DNA of 64,000 bases. It comes from Pradoshia eiseniae. GTDB taxonomy: Bacteria; Bacillota; Bacilli; Bacillales; Pradoshiaceae. The translations under genes were made by a program, and so were the position numbers. The notes below the pieces were generated by a model, which had not been told where the DNA came from, did no database searches, and saw nothing but the letters and a program-made list of their open reading frames with translations. Each line of letters opens with the position of its first letter. Within the stretch, counting starts at the first letter, position 1. Where the stretch lies: the NCBI RefSeq assembly GCF_002946355.1, contig NZ_PKOZ01000001.1:310001-374000 (forward strand), in the 5' to 3' direction. Shown here in pieces: positions 16,455-24,785 of this stretch.

Positions 16455-16650
16455 GGGAAAAGGATGGTCAAAAGGCGGGAGAAGCGAGGCAAAGCCCACG
16501 CTGTTCCCAGGCTTCATACGGGAAAGGTGGGGAAAAGGGTGGCCGAAGGCGGGAGAAGCCAGGCAATCCCAAGGCTGTTCCCGGGCTTCATACAGGAAAG
16601 CAGGGAACAGCCTGGGCAAAGGGTGGTCGAAAGGCAGGAAATACATGGTC
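16455..16650. repeat. Tandem hairpin repeat array A (about 2.5 units of 75-83 bases)
   Basis: Units begin with GGGAAAAGGATGG at 16455, GGGAAAAGGGTGG at 16530 and GGGCAAAGGGTGG near 16614. They share GGCGGGAGAAGC and CTGTTCCC[AG]GGCTTCATAC. The arms CCCAC-TTCCC and GGGAA-GTGGG (about 16495-16531), and AGGCTGTTCCC (16572-16582) with GGGAACAGCCT (16603-16613), fold into hairpins. Overlapping stop-free frames here arise from the repeat composition and are not genes. It lies between two convergent transcripts and belongs to the same family as array B at 35869. Confidence 0.75.
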
Positions 16651-16681
16651 AACCTCTCCAATTCCCTTTCAAAACAACTAT

Positions 16682-17890
16682 CTACTGCATTTGATCTTGC
16701 AATATATGCCCTGCTTTTTTCACTGCTGAATTTCTGCCGTGAGCGAAATAGTACATCAAGATGCCAATGAAAGCGATGGCTCCCATGGTGAAATACAGTC
16801 CGCGGTAGCCCGAGAAAGGGATATATAGCCCTTGCAGGAATGGTCCGAGACCGATACCTATGTCATACATAACGAAGAAGGTTGACGTGGCAAGGCCGAT
16901 TCGATGTGTTGGAGCTTCTTTGACGGCGATGGTTTGGGCGCTCGATTGGAAGGTGCCAAGGCCAATGCCCATCATCGCTCCTGCTAGGAGAAGCATGCCG
17001 CTGTTCATTGTACCGCCGAGGATTAGCAGACTGAGCGCATATAATAGCAGCGAAGGGTAGATGACGAAATTCTCCCCACGCAGGTCAAACCATTTTCCCG
17101 TGAATGGTCTTGTGAGCAGGAGGCTGGCTGCATACACGACAAAAAAGAAGCTTGCGGCTCCTGCCAGGCTGATTTCTGCTGAGAATGATGTCAAGTGAGA
17201 TAGCACACTTGAATAGGTGAAGCCGATAACGCCGGCTGTGACGGAAATCGGGATGGCAGCGAATTCAAAGTAGTCACGAAGTTTATTGCTTTTTAGGGCT
17301 TCCAATTGTTTCCCGGAGAGTGCCGGCTGCTCATATCGCAACAAAATGGATGCAACAAGGCTGAAGAAAGCAAATACCATGCTTACGGTGAAGACCATCG
17401 TAAACTCATAGGCGTTACTGATATAAAGGCCGATAAATGGTCCAATAGCCATGGCAATATTCGTACTGATGGCGAAGTAGCCCATTCCTTCTCCTCTTCT
17501 GGATGGAGGAATAATTTCAGCGACAATGGTGCCTGTAGCTGTGGAAGCAACGCCAAATGCAGCACCGTGGATAAGCCTTAAGCCTAACAGAGTGAGCAAA
17601 GTATCAGCCGTAAAATAAAATAGGGTCGACAAAAAGAACACAGAAAGACTAGCAACGAGCAATTTTTTTGGACCAATCACGGCTATCCATTTGCCGGCGA
17701 AGGGCCGGACGAAAACGGCGCCTATGACAAATATGCTTGATGCGAGCCCTGCGATACTAGGGCTTGTGTGAAATTTGCCGATTGAATAGATGGTTAATGT
17801 AACCATCAAGCTGTAAAAACAAAGAAAAATAAATAAGTTCGTGAAGGCGATGAGCAAGAAATCCTTCGTCCAAAGCCTTGGTTTGTTCAT
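16682..17890 (-). CDS. MFS transporter, YwoG-like putative drug exporter
   Basis: A 402-residue major facilitator with about 12 membrane segments. The loop 2-3 region carries RPFAGKWIAVIGPKK, a motif-A-like sequence near residues 62-77; it recurs in the second half (TRPFTGKWFDLRG), reflecting the internal duplication. It is encoded two bases downstream of a MarR regulator, the same arrangement as ywoH-ywoG in B. subtilis. Export of a toxic compound is likely; the substrate is unknown. Confidence 0.87.
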   Translation of the reverse strand: MNKPRLWTKDFLLIAFTNLFIFLCFYSLMVTLTIYSIGKFHTSPSIAGLASSIFVIGAVFVRPFAGKWIAVIGPKKLLVASLSVFFLSTLFYFTADTLLTLLGLRLIHGAAFGVASTATGTIVAEIIPPSRRGEGMGYFAISTNIAMAIGPFIGLYISNAYEFTMVFTVSMVFAFFSLVASILLRYEQPALSGKQLEALKSNKLRDYFEFAAIPISVTAGVIGFTYSSVLSHLTSFSAEISLAGAASFFFVVYAASLLLTRPFTGKWFDLRGENFVIYPSLLLYALSLLILGGTMNSGMLLLAGAMMGIGLGTFQSSAQTIAVKEAPTHRIGLATSTFFVMYDIGIGLGPFLQGLYIPFSGYRGLYFTMGAIAFIGILMYYFAHGRNSAVKKAGHILQDQMQ

Positions 17891-17892
17891 AG

Positions 17893-18324
17893 TCAGTCCA
17901 CATCCTCTTGCTGCAATTGTTTTTGTATTTTTTTGATGACGGTCATGGCGATCTCCAGTTCTTCCTCTGATACATCAGCAATCACGGTTTTCTCATAATT
18001 GACGGTTATTCCTTTGCAAAGTTCGTATATCTCTTCTCCGGCGCTTGTCAATTCAATCCGTTTTAAACGTTTATCATTGCTTTCAAGCTGAGCAATCAGC
18101 TTTCGTTCCTCCAGCCGGCTCACGGTACGTGTGACGGTCGGCTTTTCTACGTTCAAGTATTGGACAATCTCACTTAAGGTTGCCGGGCCATTTCCTTTCA
18201 AGAAATGAATGATAGCCCATTGCGAATGAAATATGCCATGAGCGGCTAGCTGCTCGTTTAAATTCTTAGTAAACGAGCGAGATACTTGTAAATACTGATG
18301 GAAAAAATGATGGAAATCTGTCAT
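17893..18324 (-). CDS. MarR family transcriptional regulator, YwoH-like
   Basis: A 143-residue winged-helix protein. The DNA-binding core is at residues about 50-95 (TLSEIVQYLNVEKPTVTRTV, then RLEERKLIAQLESNDKRLK). It is the first gene of a two-gene operon with the MFS transporter and presumably represses it, using the perfect palindrome at 18339-18360, only 15 bases before its own start. A small ligand would release it. Confidence 0.9.
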   Translation of the reverse strand: MTDFHHFFHQYLQVSRSFTKNLNEQLAAHGIFHSQWAIIHFLKGNGPATLSEIVQYLNVEKPTVTRTVSRLEERKLIAQLESNDKRLKRIELTSAGEEIYELCKGITVNYEKTVIADVSEEELEIAMTVIKKIQKQLQQEDVD

Positions 18325-18338
18325 ATGTTCACCGCCTA

Positions 18339-18360
18339 TATAGTTACCTGGGTAACTATA
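18339..18360. promoter_or_regulatory. Perfect 22-base palindrome, MarR-type operator
   Basis: TATAGTTACC (18339-18348), TG, GGTAACTATA (18351-18360). It is the only perfect long dyad in the intergenic space before the MarR-MFS operon and lies where it would block transcription start. TATAGT on the minus strand may be the -10 element. Confidence 0.75.
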
Positions 18361-18531
18361 CTCTTTTAGGAGCTGAAAATCTACTGCTTTGCTCGGAATA
18401 AAGAAGAGATGTGTCTTGCATGTGCCTAATAGCTTAAATAAGACGGAATAGTTGTTATCTTCCTTGTTTTTGGGTAAATAATGGTATGTTTATTCCAATG
18501 CAATCATTTTGAAAAGGATAGGAGCAGGTAT

Positions 18532-19521
18532 ATGAAAGAGCTATTCATCATGCTGAAAAAAGGAAATAAAAGTGCAATTATGGCGGCAATCGTGAATTTA
18601 ATCATATCAATCATTAAAGGGGTCGCCTATTTATTCACCGGGAATGTCGCATTATTTGCTGAGACGCTTCATAGTTTGGGAGATTCCGCTAATCAATTCT
18701 TTGTCTTCATCGGTTCTGCTCTTTCAAAGAAGGCACCGACAGGAAGATTCCCAAATGGGTTTGGCCGATTAGTTAACCTTGTGTTGCTTGGTGCTGTCCT
18801 TATCGTCGGAATCATGTCTTATGAAACCATTAAGGAAGGATATCTCCATATTATCAAGCCGACAGAATCCAGTTATTTTCTAGTCAGCTTAGGGGTGCTA
18901 TTCATCAGCGTGGTCCTTGAGACCTTCGTCCTCTTGAAGGCGATGCGTGAAATTATGCATGAGACTGGTGAGGAAACAACGGGAATTTCGTATTTTTATA
19001 AAAGCTTTGGGAAATACAAGGATGCCAAACCAGCAACAAGACTTGTGTTTCTCGAGGATTTGGTCGCAACGGTCGGCGGGCTGCTGGCGATGATAGCCAT
19101 TGTTATTTCACATTATTCACCGTTTCATGCTGCTGAAGGAATTGCGTCCATCATGATTGGAATTCTCATGCTGATGGTTGTGGGGAAGGTATTTCTTGAT
19201 AATGCTGCCGGAGCGCTTGGGGAAGCAGATGAAGTGATGGAGCAATATATCGGGGATAAGGTCATTAAGGAGCAAGGAATCCAAGATGTTCATGATGTCG
19301 TCGTCATTAAAGAAGGCGAGGATTTCCATGTCGAAGTCAGTGTCGAAATAGATCCAGGAATGACAGTGGCAGAAATGGATGACATCAAGGATCGCTTGAA
19401 GAGCAAGATTCTTCAGGAAAAAGGTGTTGTTGATGTATTAGTTGATTTTGATGAAGATGATGGGATACGAACGTGGAAGAAATCGAGTGAACCGCTCAAA
19501 GAAGTTTATGAGGAAAAATGA
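18532..19521 (+). CDS. Cation diffusion facilitator family transporter
   Basis: A 329-residue metal/proton antiporter with six predicted membrane helices and a C-terminal cytoplasmic ferredoxin-like domain (about residues 240-315, VHDVVVIKEGEDFHVEVSVEI). The helix-2 site reads ETLHSLGDSANQ, with the usual HxxxD. In the helix-5 position I see VFLEDLVATVGG instead of HxxxD, a pattern I associate with the SLC30A9-like branch. ATG 18532 is used because GGATAGGAGCAGG precedes it; the upstream ATG at 18481 has no such site. Zinc or manganese export is possible; the metal is not readable. Confidence 0.85.
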   Translation: MKELFIMLKKGNKSAIMAAIVNLIISIIKGVAYLFTGNVALFAETLHSLGDSANQFFVFIGSALSKKAPTGRFPNGFGRLVNLVLLGAVLIVGIMSYETIKEGYLHIIKPTESSYFLVSLGVLFISVVLETFVLLKAMREIMHETGEETTGISYFYKSFGKYKDAKPATRLVFLEDLVATVGGLLAMIAIVISHYSPFHAAEGIASIMIGILMLMVVGKVFLDNAAGALGEADEVMEQYIGDKVIKEQGIQDVHDVVVIKEGEDFHVEVSVEIDPGMTVAEMDDIKDRLKSKILQEKGVVDVLVDFDEDDGIRTWKKSSEPLKEVYEEK

Positions 19522-19556
19522 ATAGTCTAGATTTCGGATATTAGGGGGTGCAAAAG

Positions 19557-20231
19557 TTGGAGAACAAGAGAAAAGCGCTCATTATAGGAGCAACTGGGCT
19601 GGTTGGAAATGAGCTTTTACACAGATTGCTTGATTGCGATGTTTATGACAAGGTGACGGCTCTTGTACGCCGGCCGACAGGAATATCAGATTCAAAGCTG
19701 CATGAGAAAGTCATTGATTTTGATGAGATGGGGCTTGTTGTCGATGAGTTTGCGGTTGATGATGTATTCTGCTGTCTTGGGACGACCATCAAGAAGGCCG
19801 GGTCACAAGAAGCTTTTCGGAAGGTCGATTATGATTATCCGCTGAAGGCGGCCGAGCTGGCGAAATCCAAGGGGGCCAGTCAGTATTTGGTCGTTTCGGC
19901 AGTAGGGGCAGACCCGACGACGAAGGTATTTTATTCGCGGGTAAAAGGGGAGCTTGAGAGTGCGTTAATTAAGCTTCAGTTTGATTCCCTGCATCTTATG
20001 CATCCTTCCCTGCTGCTTGGGGACCGGGATGAATTCCGGACAGCTGAAGCATTGAGCGGGTATTTAAGTCCTGTTGTTTCTCCGCTTCTAAGAGGAAGGC
20101 TTGCCAAATTTAGGCCAATCCAGGCGGAGGACGTCGCTGCCGCTATGCTCCAGATTGCTGCAGATGGAGAAAGGGGCACGAATATCTATGAATGGCCTGA
20201 GCTCCAGGAAGCAGCAAGGAGAAGGGCATAA
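19557..20231 (+). CDS. NAD(P)-binding oxidoreductase, atypical SDR (HTATIP2-like)
   Basis: A 224-residue Rossmann-fold protein. The nucleotide motif GATGLVGNEL is at residues 9-18, and a VSAVGAD segment near residue 121 plus YSRVKGELE near 132 supply the usual Tyr-x3-Lys. This is the extended/atypical SDR group that includes HTATIP2 and many NAD(P)H-binding proteins of unknown substrate. The TTG at 19557 is preferred because the purine run AGGGGG (19543-19548) sits eight bases upstream. It lies 35 bases after the CDF gene and may be cotranscribed with it. Confidence 0.8.
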   Translation: MENKRKALIIGATGLVGNELLHRLLDCDVYDKVTALVRRPTGISDSKLHEKVIDFDEMGLVVDEFAVDDVFCCLGTTIKKAGSQEAFRKVDYDYPLKAAELAKSKGASQYLVVSAVGADPTTKVFYSRVKGELESALIKLQFDSLHLMHPSLLLGDRDEFRTAEALSGYLSPVVSPLLRGRLAKFRPIQAEDVAAAMLQIAADGERGTNIYEWPELQEAARRRA

Positions 20232-20233
20232 AG

Positions 20234-20275
20234 AAAGGCATGAATGTGATTTTACATTCATGCCTTTTCTTCTTT
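20234..20275. terminator. Bidirectional terminator between the SDR gene and cydC
   Basis: AAAGGCATGAATGT (20234-20247) pairs with ACATTCATGCCTTT (20254-20267). T-rich tracts follow on the plus strand and A-rich tracts precede it, so it can stop both converging transcripts. Confidence 0.92.
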
Positions 20276-22039
20276 TTATAATTCGGGCATATCTAAACGA
20301 TATAGATTCCGATAAGCTTCTTCCGTTTCCATAAGCTCAGCATGGGTGCCATCCATCTTGATGGCGCCGTCTTCAAGAAAGATCATCCGATCCATCGTTT
20401 CGGCACCTGCCAGATGGTGTGTAATCCAGATGACTGTCTTTGATTGAAGTGTTTCAAAAATCGTCTTCAATAATTGTTTTTCCGTCAAAGCATCAAGCCC
20501 AACCGTCGGTTCATCCAAGATGGCGATTGGTACATCCTGCAGTAGTATGCGGGCAAGGGCAATTCTTTGTCTTTCTCCGCCCGAGAAACGGCTCCCGAGT
20601 TCATGCATTCTTGTGTCGTATCCATCTGGAAGAGAGATGATATAGTCATGCATCTGAACCTTTTTGGCGGCTTTAATCACTTCTTCATCCGTTGCGGCAG
20701 GATTGCCTAGGCGGATATTATTCATGACGGTTGTGTCAAATAAATGCGGTTTTTGCTGCAAGACGGCAATCAGGCTAGACAGTTCGCCCAGCTTGTTCAC
20801 TGGTTTGCCGCCAATGGTGATTTTTCCTTTTTGCGGCTCATAAGCAGATAAGATTAATTTGGCTAATGTGCTTTTACCTGACCCGCTTTTACCAAGAAGG
20901 GCAATCTTCTCTCCGGCTTGAATAGAGAGGGTTAAGTCCTCCAATACCGGTGGTGCTTCCTCGTTATAGGAGAAGGTAATTTGGTCAAACTGAATGGGTA
21001 AGGATGTTTTTTTCTTCAGTTCTTGAATCCCCGTTTGCTCCAAGTGATTTTTTTCTTCCTTTTGTTCCTTCAATCCATTCATTCGCTCCAATGAGCTCTG
21101 ATAACTAGGTAATTGGCTTACGGCGTCAGAGAGTGGCGCAAATGCATCAATGAGCGGGAAGACAACTAAAATGAAAGCAGCAATCCAGCTTGGTTCAAAT
21201 CCTCCGCCCTCGACATTTGCCGCAATCCAGCAGGTCATCGATATAATGGCGACAAGAATAATGATGTGGAAGAGGAGGTTTCGATATCGCTGGAATTTGG
21301 AAATTTCCCCTTCAATTATGTCTGCCGTTCTCTCGTCATTTTCATAGCGTTGGATAAAATCTGCTTGCCTGCCGCTTATCATCCAGTCTCCTGCGCCCAT
21401 AACAGCGTCCGTAAGGGTTTGATATAGGCCATTTCGCGCATCTTTCCTTTTGGCATGACGGGCATGCGTGGTTAGAAGGGAGACGAGCGGAAATAAGATG
21501 ACAAGGACAAAGAGCAAGAGAAGCATCAATAAAGCAAATGGAATTGAGAAGTAGCCTAGTCCTAATACAATCATGGCATAGAGTAAGAGACTGATGACGG
21601 CAGGGAAAATTGTCTTGATATAGACATCCTGCAAATGCTCGATATCATCCGCAAGCACTCCGAGTAAGTCGCCTGTTTTGAAACGTGATTTGAAATCAAG
21701 CGCATTTGGTTCAAGTGTTTTATACAAGCGCACACGCATACGAGACAGGATTTTCAGAACCATGCTGTGACCGCTCAATCGTTCAGCGTAGCGGAAGGCG
21801 GGGCGGGATACCCCGAAAAGCCGGACAAGTACAATTGGAACATATACCAATAAAATATTCTCAGGAAGGGTGGCTGATTCTGAAATCAAGTAGCCGGATG
21901 TGAACATGAGTGCACCTGCACTAAAGAACGTCCCCGTACCCAGGATAAGCACAAGGGCGAGAAGCCATTTGTTTTCGCTTAAATAGGGGCGAATCCATGA
22001 ATCTTTTATAATTGCTGATGGGGATAGTACTTTCTTCAT
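20276..22039 (-). CDS. cydC: Thiol reductant ABC exporter subunit CydC
   Basis: A 587-residue fused membrane-ATPase half transporter. Six helices occupy about residues 20-310, with the CydC-type segments FRYAERLSGHSMVLK and KTGDLLGVLADDIEHLQD. The ATPase domain has Walker A GKSGSGKST (about 375), signature FSGGERQR (about 485) and Walker B ILDEPTVG. With CydD it exports cysteine/glutathione or otherwise delivers the reducing conditions needed to assemble cytochrome bd. It is the last gene of the cyd operon and overlaps cydD by four bases. In B. subtilis naming this second ABC gene is called cydD. Confidence 0.92.
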   Translation of the reverse strand: MKKVLSPSAIIKDSWIRPYLSENKWLLALVLILGTGTFFSAGALMFTSGYLISESATLPENILLVYVPIVLVRLFGVSRPAFRYAERLSGHSMVLKILSRMRVRLYKTLEPNALDFKSRFKTGDLLGVLADDIEHLQDVYIKTIFPAVISLLLYAMIVLGLGYFSIPFALLMLLLLFVLVILFPLVSLLTTHARHAKRKDARNGLYQTLTDAVMGAGDWMISGRQADFIQRYENDERTADIIEGEISKFQRYRNLLFHIIILVAIISMTCWIAANVEGGGFEPSWIAAFILVVFPLIDAFAPLSDAVSQLPSYQSSLERMNGLKEQKEEKNHLEQTGIQELKKKTSLPIQFDQITFSYNEEAPPVLEDLTLSIQAGEKIALLGKSGSGKSTLAKLILSAYEPQKGKITIGGKPVNKLGELSSLIAVLQQKPHLFDTTVMNNIRLGNPAATDEEVIKAAKKVQMHDYIISLPDGYDTRMHELGSRFSGGERQRIALARILLQDVPIAILDEPTVGLDALTEKQLLKTIFETLQSKTVIWITHHLAGAETMDRMIFLEDGAIKMDGTHAELMETEEAYRNLYRLDMPEL

Positions 22040-23775
22040 TTAATCGCCTCCGTCTTGCCGCCCTGATTCTGCACTAATTGATAATAATGACCTTGCTTCA
22101 TCATCAAGTCTTCATGTGTGCCCATTTCGGCGATCCTTCCTTGATCCAAGACAATAATCTGGTCCATATTCTTCATCCAATGAAGCCTATGAGTGGCAAA
22201 GAATACAAGATGGTCATCCAATAAGGGAAGCATATTATTCTTTAATTCATATTCCGTTTCAATATCCAAATGTGCAGTAGGTTCATCGAAAAGGAGGATT
22301 TTGCGGCTGCTGTCAAGGAAAGCGCGAGCCAATGCAACCCTTTGTTCCTGTCCGCCGCTTAGCATGCGGCCTCCTTCTCCGATTTTCTCCTCTAGCCCAT
22401 TTGGGAGTGAATCAATGATTTGTCTCAGGTCCGCCTGATCTATTGCCGCTTGAAGAGCTTCTTCAGTTGCCTCAGGCGTGTAAAACAGAATGTTGTTCCT
22501 TACCGTATCGTTGAATAGATAAGGATGCTGTGGAATATAGAGAATCTGTTCTTGCCAAGCAGGGGCAGCAAAACCGGCAAGAATCTCTCCGTTAACTTTT
22601 ACTTGGCAGCTGGCAGGTGTAAGGAAACCGCTCAATACATCAATCAATGTAGATTTGCCGGCGCCACTTGCCCCGACGATACCAATCTTCCCATAGCCTT
22701 TCCATGAGAATGACATGTTCTGAAGAGAAGCTTGGCTAGCATCATCATGGATAACAGCTAAGTCATTAACTTCTAAACTGTCTTTAGCTGACCAAGTTCC
22801 GATGGATTTTGTGCCGCTTCTTTGCTCTCGCGTTGGAATAGCTAATATTTGTCCAATCGCTCCCATGCTGTTTTTGCCATCAAGGGTGGCGTGATAGTCA
22901 GTTCCAAATTCCCGTATTGGGAGGAAATATTCGGGTGCCAATATCAAGATGGTCAATGCCGGTCCAAGCAGGATAGCTCCTTCCATCAGGTTCAAGCCGA
23001 GGAACAAGGCTACTATTGCAATGGATAATGATGTGAAGAAATCGAGTGCGAATGTTGATAGGAAGGCAACGCGCAAAGTACTCATCGTCGCTTTTCTGTA
23101 TCGTTCGCTGACGGTTCCGATATTTTTATCATAATCCTTGCTTAAACCGAGCAGCTTTAATGTTTCAAGCCCTCTTAACGAATCAACGAAATGATTGGAG
23201 AGAACCTGATAGGATTCATATTGCTTGTCAGCCTTTCTTTTCGCGGCAATACCGAGCATAGCCATGAAGAAGATAAGTATAGGAAGGACAAGGATAACAA
23301 TTCCCGCAGAATAGGGATTTAATGTGAACATATAGATGACAATCATCAGAGGAATTAACAGCATATTCATCATTTTGGGGAGGAATAACTTCAAATAAGT
23401 CTCCACTTGGGTTACTCCTTCGAGTGCCATTGTCACCAAGCTTCCCGTTCCTTCCTTCTGAGTGAATTTAGGACCAAGACTGAAGATTTTCTCTAGCAGT
23501 TCACGGCGAATGGCAGTACCTGAATCAGATGCAAAGCGCTCCATCCATTTATCCCGGAAAAAGACTAAGACCTGTCTTACTAAATAAGCAGCTGCAAATA
23601 AAAGGAGGGGAAGAAACTGATTGCTCAGCTTCTCCCCGTTAAATAAGTTGGTAATCCCAAGGGCAAGCATGGAAGCTTGCATAATGATGGCAGCTCCCTG
23701 GATGAGGGAGAGGACAAATAGAAAAGCAAGCGTCCCTTTAATGCCCTTTAGATTTAAGATTTCTTTCGTAATCAT
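22036..23775 (-). CDS. cydD: Thiol reductant ABC exporter subunit CydD
   Basis: A 579-residue half transporter, partner of CydC. The membrane domain covers about residues 15-310. The ATPase domain has Walker A GASGAGKST (about 370), signature LSGGQEQR (about 475), Walker B LLFDEPTAHLD and the switch His in FATHRLH. Start and stop overlap its neighbours by four bases each, so all four cyd genes are coupled. It is called cydC in the B. subtilis nomenclature; here the E. coli-based family names are used. Confidence 0.92.
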   Translation of the reverse strand: MITKEILNLKGIKGTLAFLFVLSLIQGAAIIMQASMLALGITNLFNGEKLSNQFLPLLLFAAAYLVRQVLVFFRDKWMERFASDSGTAIRRELLEKIFSLGPKFTQKEGTGSLVTMALEGVTQVETYLKLFLPKMMNMLLIPLMIVIYMFTLNPYSAGIVILVLPILIFFMAMLGIAAKRKADKQYESYQVLSNHFVDSLRGLETLKLLGLSKDYDKNIGTVSERYRKATMSTLRVAFLSTFALDFFTSLSIAIVALFLGLNLMEGAILLGPALTILILAPEYFLPIREFGTDYHATLDGKNSMGAIGQILAIPTREQRSGTKSIGTWSAKDSLEVNDLAVIHDDASQASLQNMSFSWKGYGKIGIVGASGAGKSTLIDVLSGFLTPASCQVKVNGEILAGFAAPAWQEQILYIPQHPYLFNDTVRNNILFYTPEATEEALQAAIDQADLRQIIDSLPNGLEEKIGEGGRMLSGGQEQRVALARAFLDSSRKILLFDEPTAHLDIETEYELKNNMLPLLDDHLVFFATHRLHWMKNMDQIIVLDQGRIAEMGTHEDLMMKQGHYYQLVQNQGGKTEAIK

Positions 23776-24785
23776 TCATGTCCCACCGGTTCTGAATCAG
23801 AAACCCGCTTTCTGAATATATAATAGCTCCAAATTTGATAGCCAAGCACGAATGGCAGCAGAGTAAGGGAGACAATAGTCATAACCTTAAGGGTATATGG
23901 ACTGCTGGATGCATTCATGATGGTTAAGTTGAAATCAGAACTGATTGAGCTGATCATAACGCGCGGGAACAGCCCCACAAATAGTGTAGTTACCGTAAAA
24001 AGAATTGTACCTGTTGTCATGGTGAAGGCCCAGCCTTCCATCCTTTTGCCTGTGAAGAAGTAGGCTAAGACTGTTGTAACGACAGCTCCGAATAAAAGTA
24101 ATGGTGTTGCAAGTGGACGGGCCTCAAATAAGTCTGTGCTTACATACGTCAATACGGCGAAGGCAAGCAAGCCAACCAATAGTACAATATACATCTTCGT
24201 TAGCATTTTTTGAGCACGTTCACGGATTGGACCTTCCGTGCGCAGACCGATATAGGTGAGCCCATGTACAAAGCAAATCACAACCATAGCGATACCGCCA
24301 ACAATCGAATACAGATTAAAGTAATCTGTGAATCCGGCATACATATTCGCGGAAGCATCAATTGGCATGCCGCGCACTAAGCTTGTGAACAAGACGCCAA
24401 GCACAAAGGCAGGGACAATGCTGCCGATAAAAATCATCCAATCCCATAAGCTAGTCCATTTAGCATCCACCTTGTGGCGGAATTCAAAAGCTACGCCTCG
24501 CACAATCAAGGCTAGGAGGAATAACACAAATGGCAGGTAATAGCCGCTGAACATAGTGGCATACCATTCAGGGAACGCAGCGAAAATTGCCCCGCCTGCC
24601 GTAAGAAGCCAAACCTCATTCGCATCCCAGAAGGGACCGATTGTCGTCACAAGCTGGTCACGCTCTTTCTGGTCATGAGCCAAGAAACGAGTGGACATGC
24701 CGACCCCAAAGTCAAATCCTTCGAGGATGAAGAAACCGATAAACAAAACCGCTACAAGCAGGAACCATAACTCATTTAAGCTCAT
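23772..24785 (-). CDS. cydB: Cytochrome bd ubiquinol oxidase subunit II
   Basis: A 337-residue integral membrane protein of about eight to nine helices. The family signature GPFWDANEVWLLTAGGAIFA is near residues 50-70, and LEGFDFGVGM lies at the start. It pairs with CydA in the high-affinity quinol oxidase used at low oxygen. Four-base overlaps with cydA and cydD show a tight operon. A typical length for the Bacillus short type. Confidence 0.95.
   Translation of the reverse strand: MSLNELWFLLVAVLFIGFFILEGFDFGVGMSTRFLAHDQKERDQLVTTIGPFWDANEVWLLTAGGAIFAAFPEWYATMFSGYYLPFVLFLLALIVRGVAFEFRHKVDAKWTSLWDWMIFIGSIVPAFVLGVLFTSLVRGMPIDASANMYAGFTDYFNLYSIVGGIAMVVICFVHGLTYIGLRTEGPIRERAQKMLTKMYIVLLVGLLAFAVLTYVSTDLFEARPLATPLLLFGAVVTTVLAYFFTGKRMEGWAFTMTTGTILFTVTTLFVGLFPRVMISSISSDFNLTIMNASSSPYTLKVMTIVSLTLLPFVLGYQIWSYYIFRKRVSDSEPVGHE

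Noticed and set aside
16323-16770. Several open frames of 105-123 codons on both strands
   Set aside because: They arise from the G-rich tandem repeats of array A and extend into the MFS gene or the terminator. No plausible starts.
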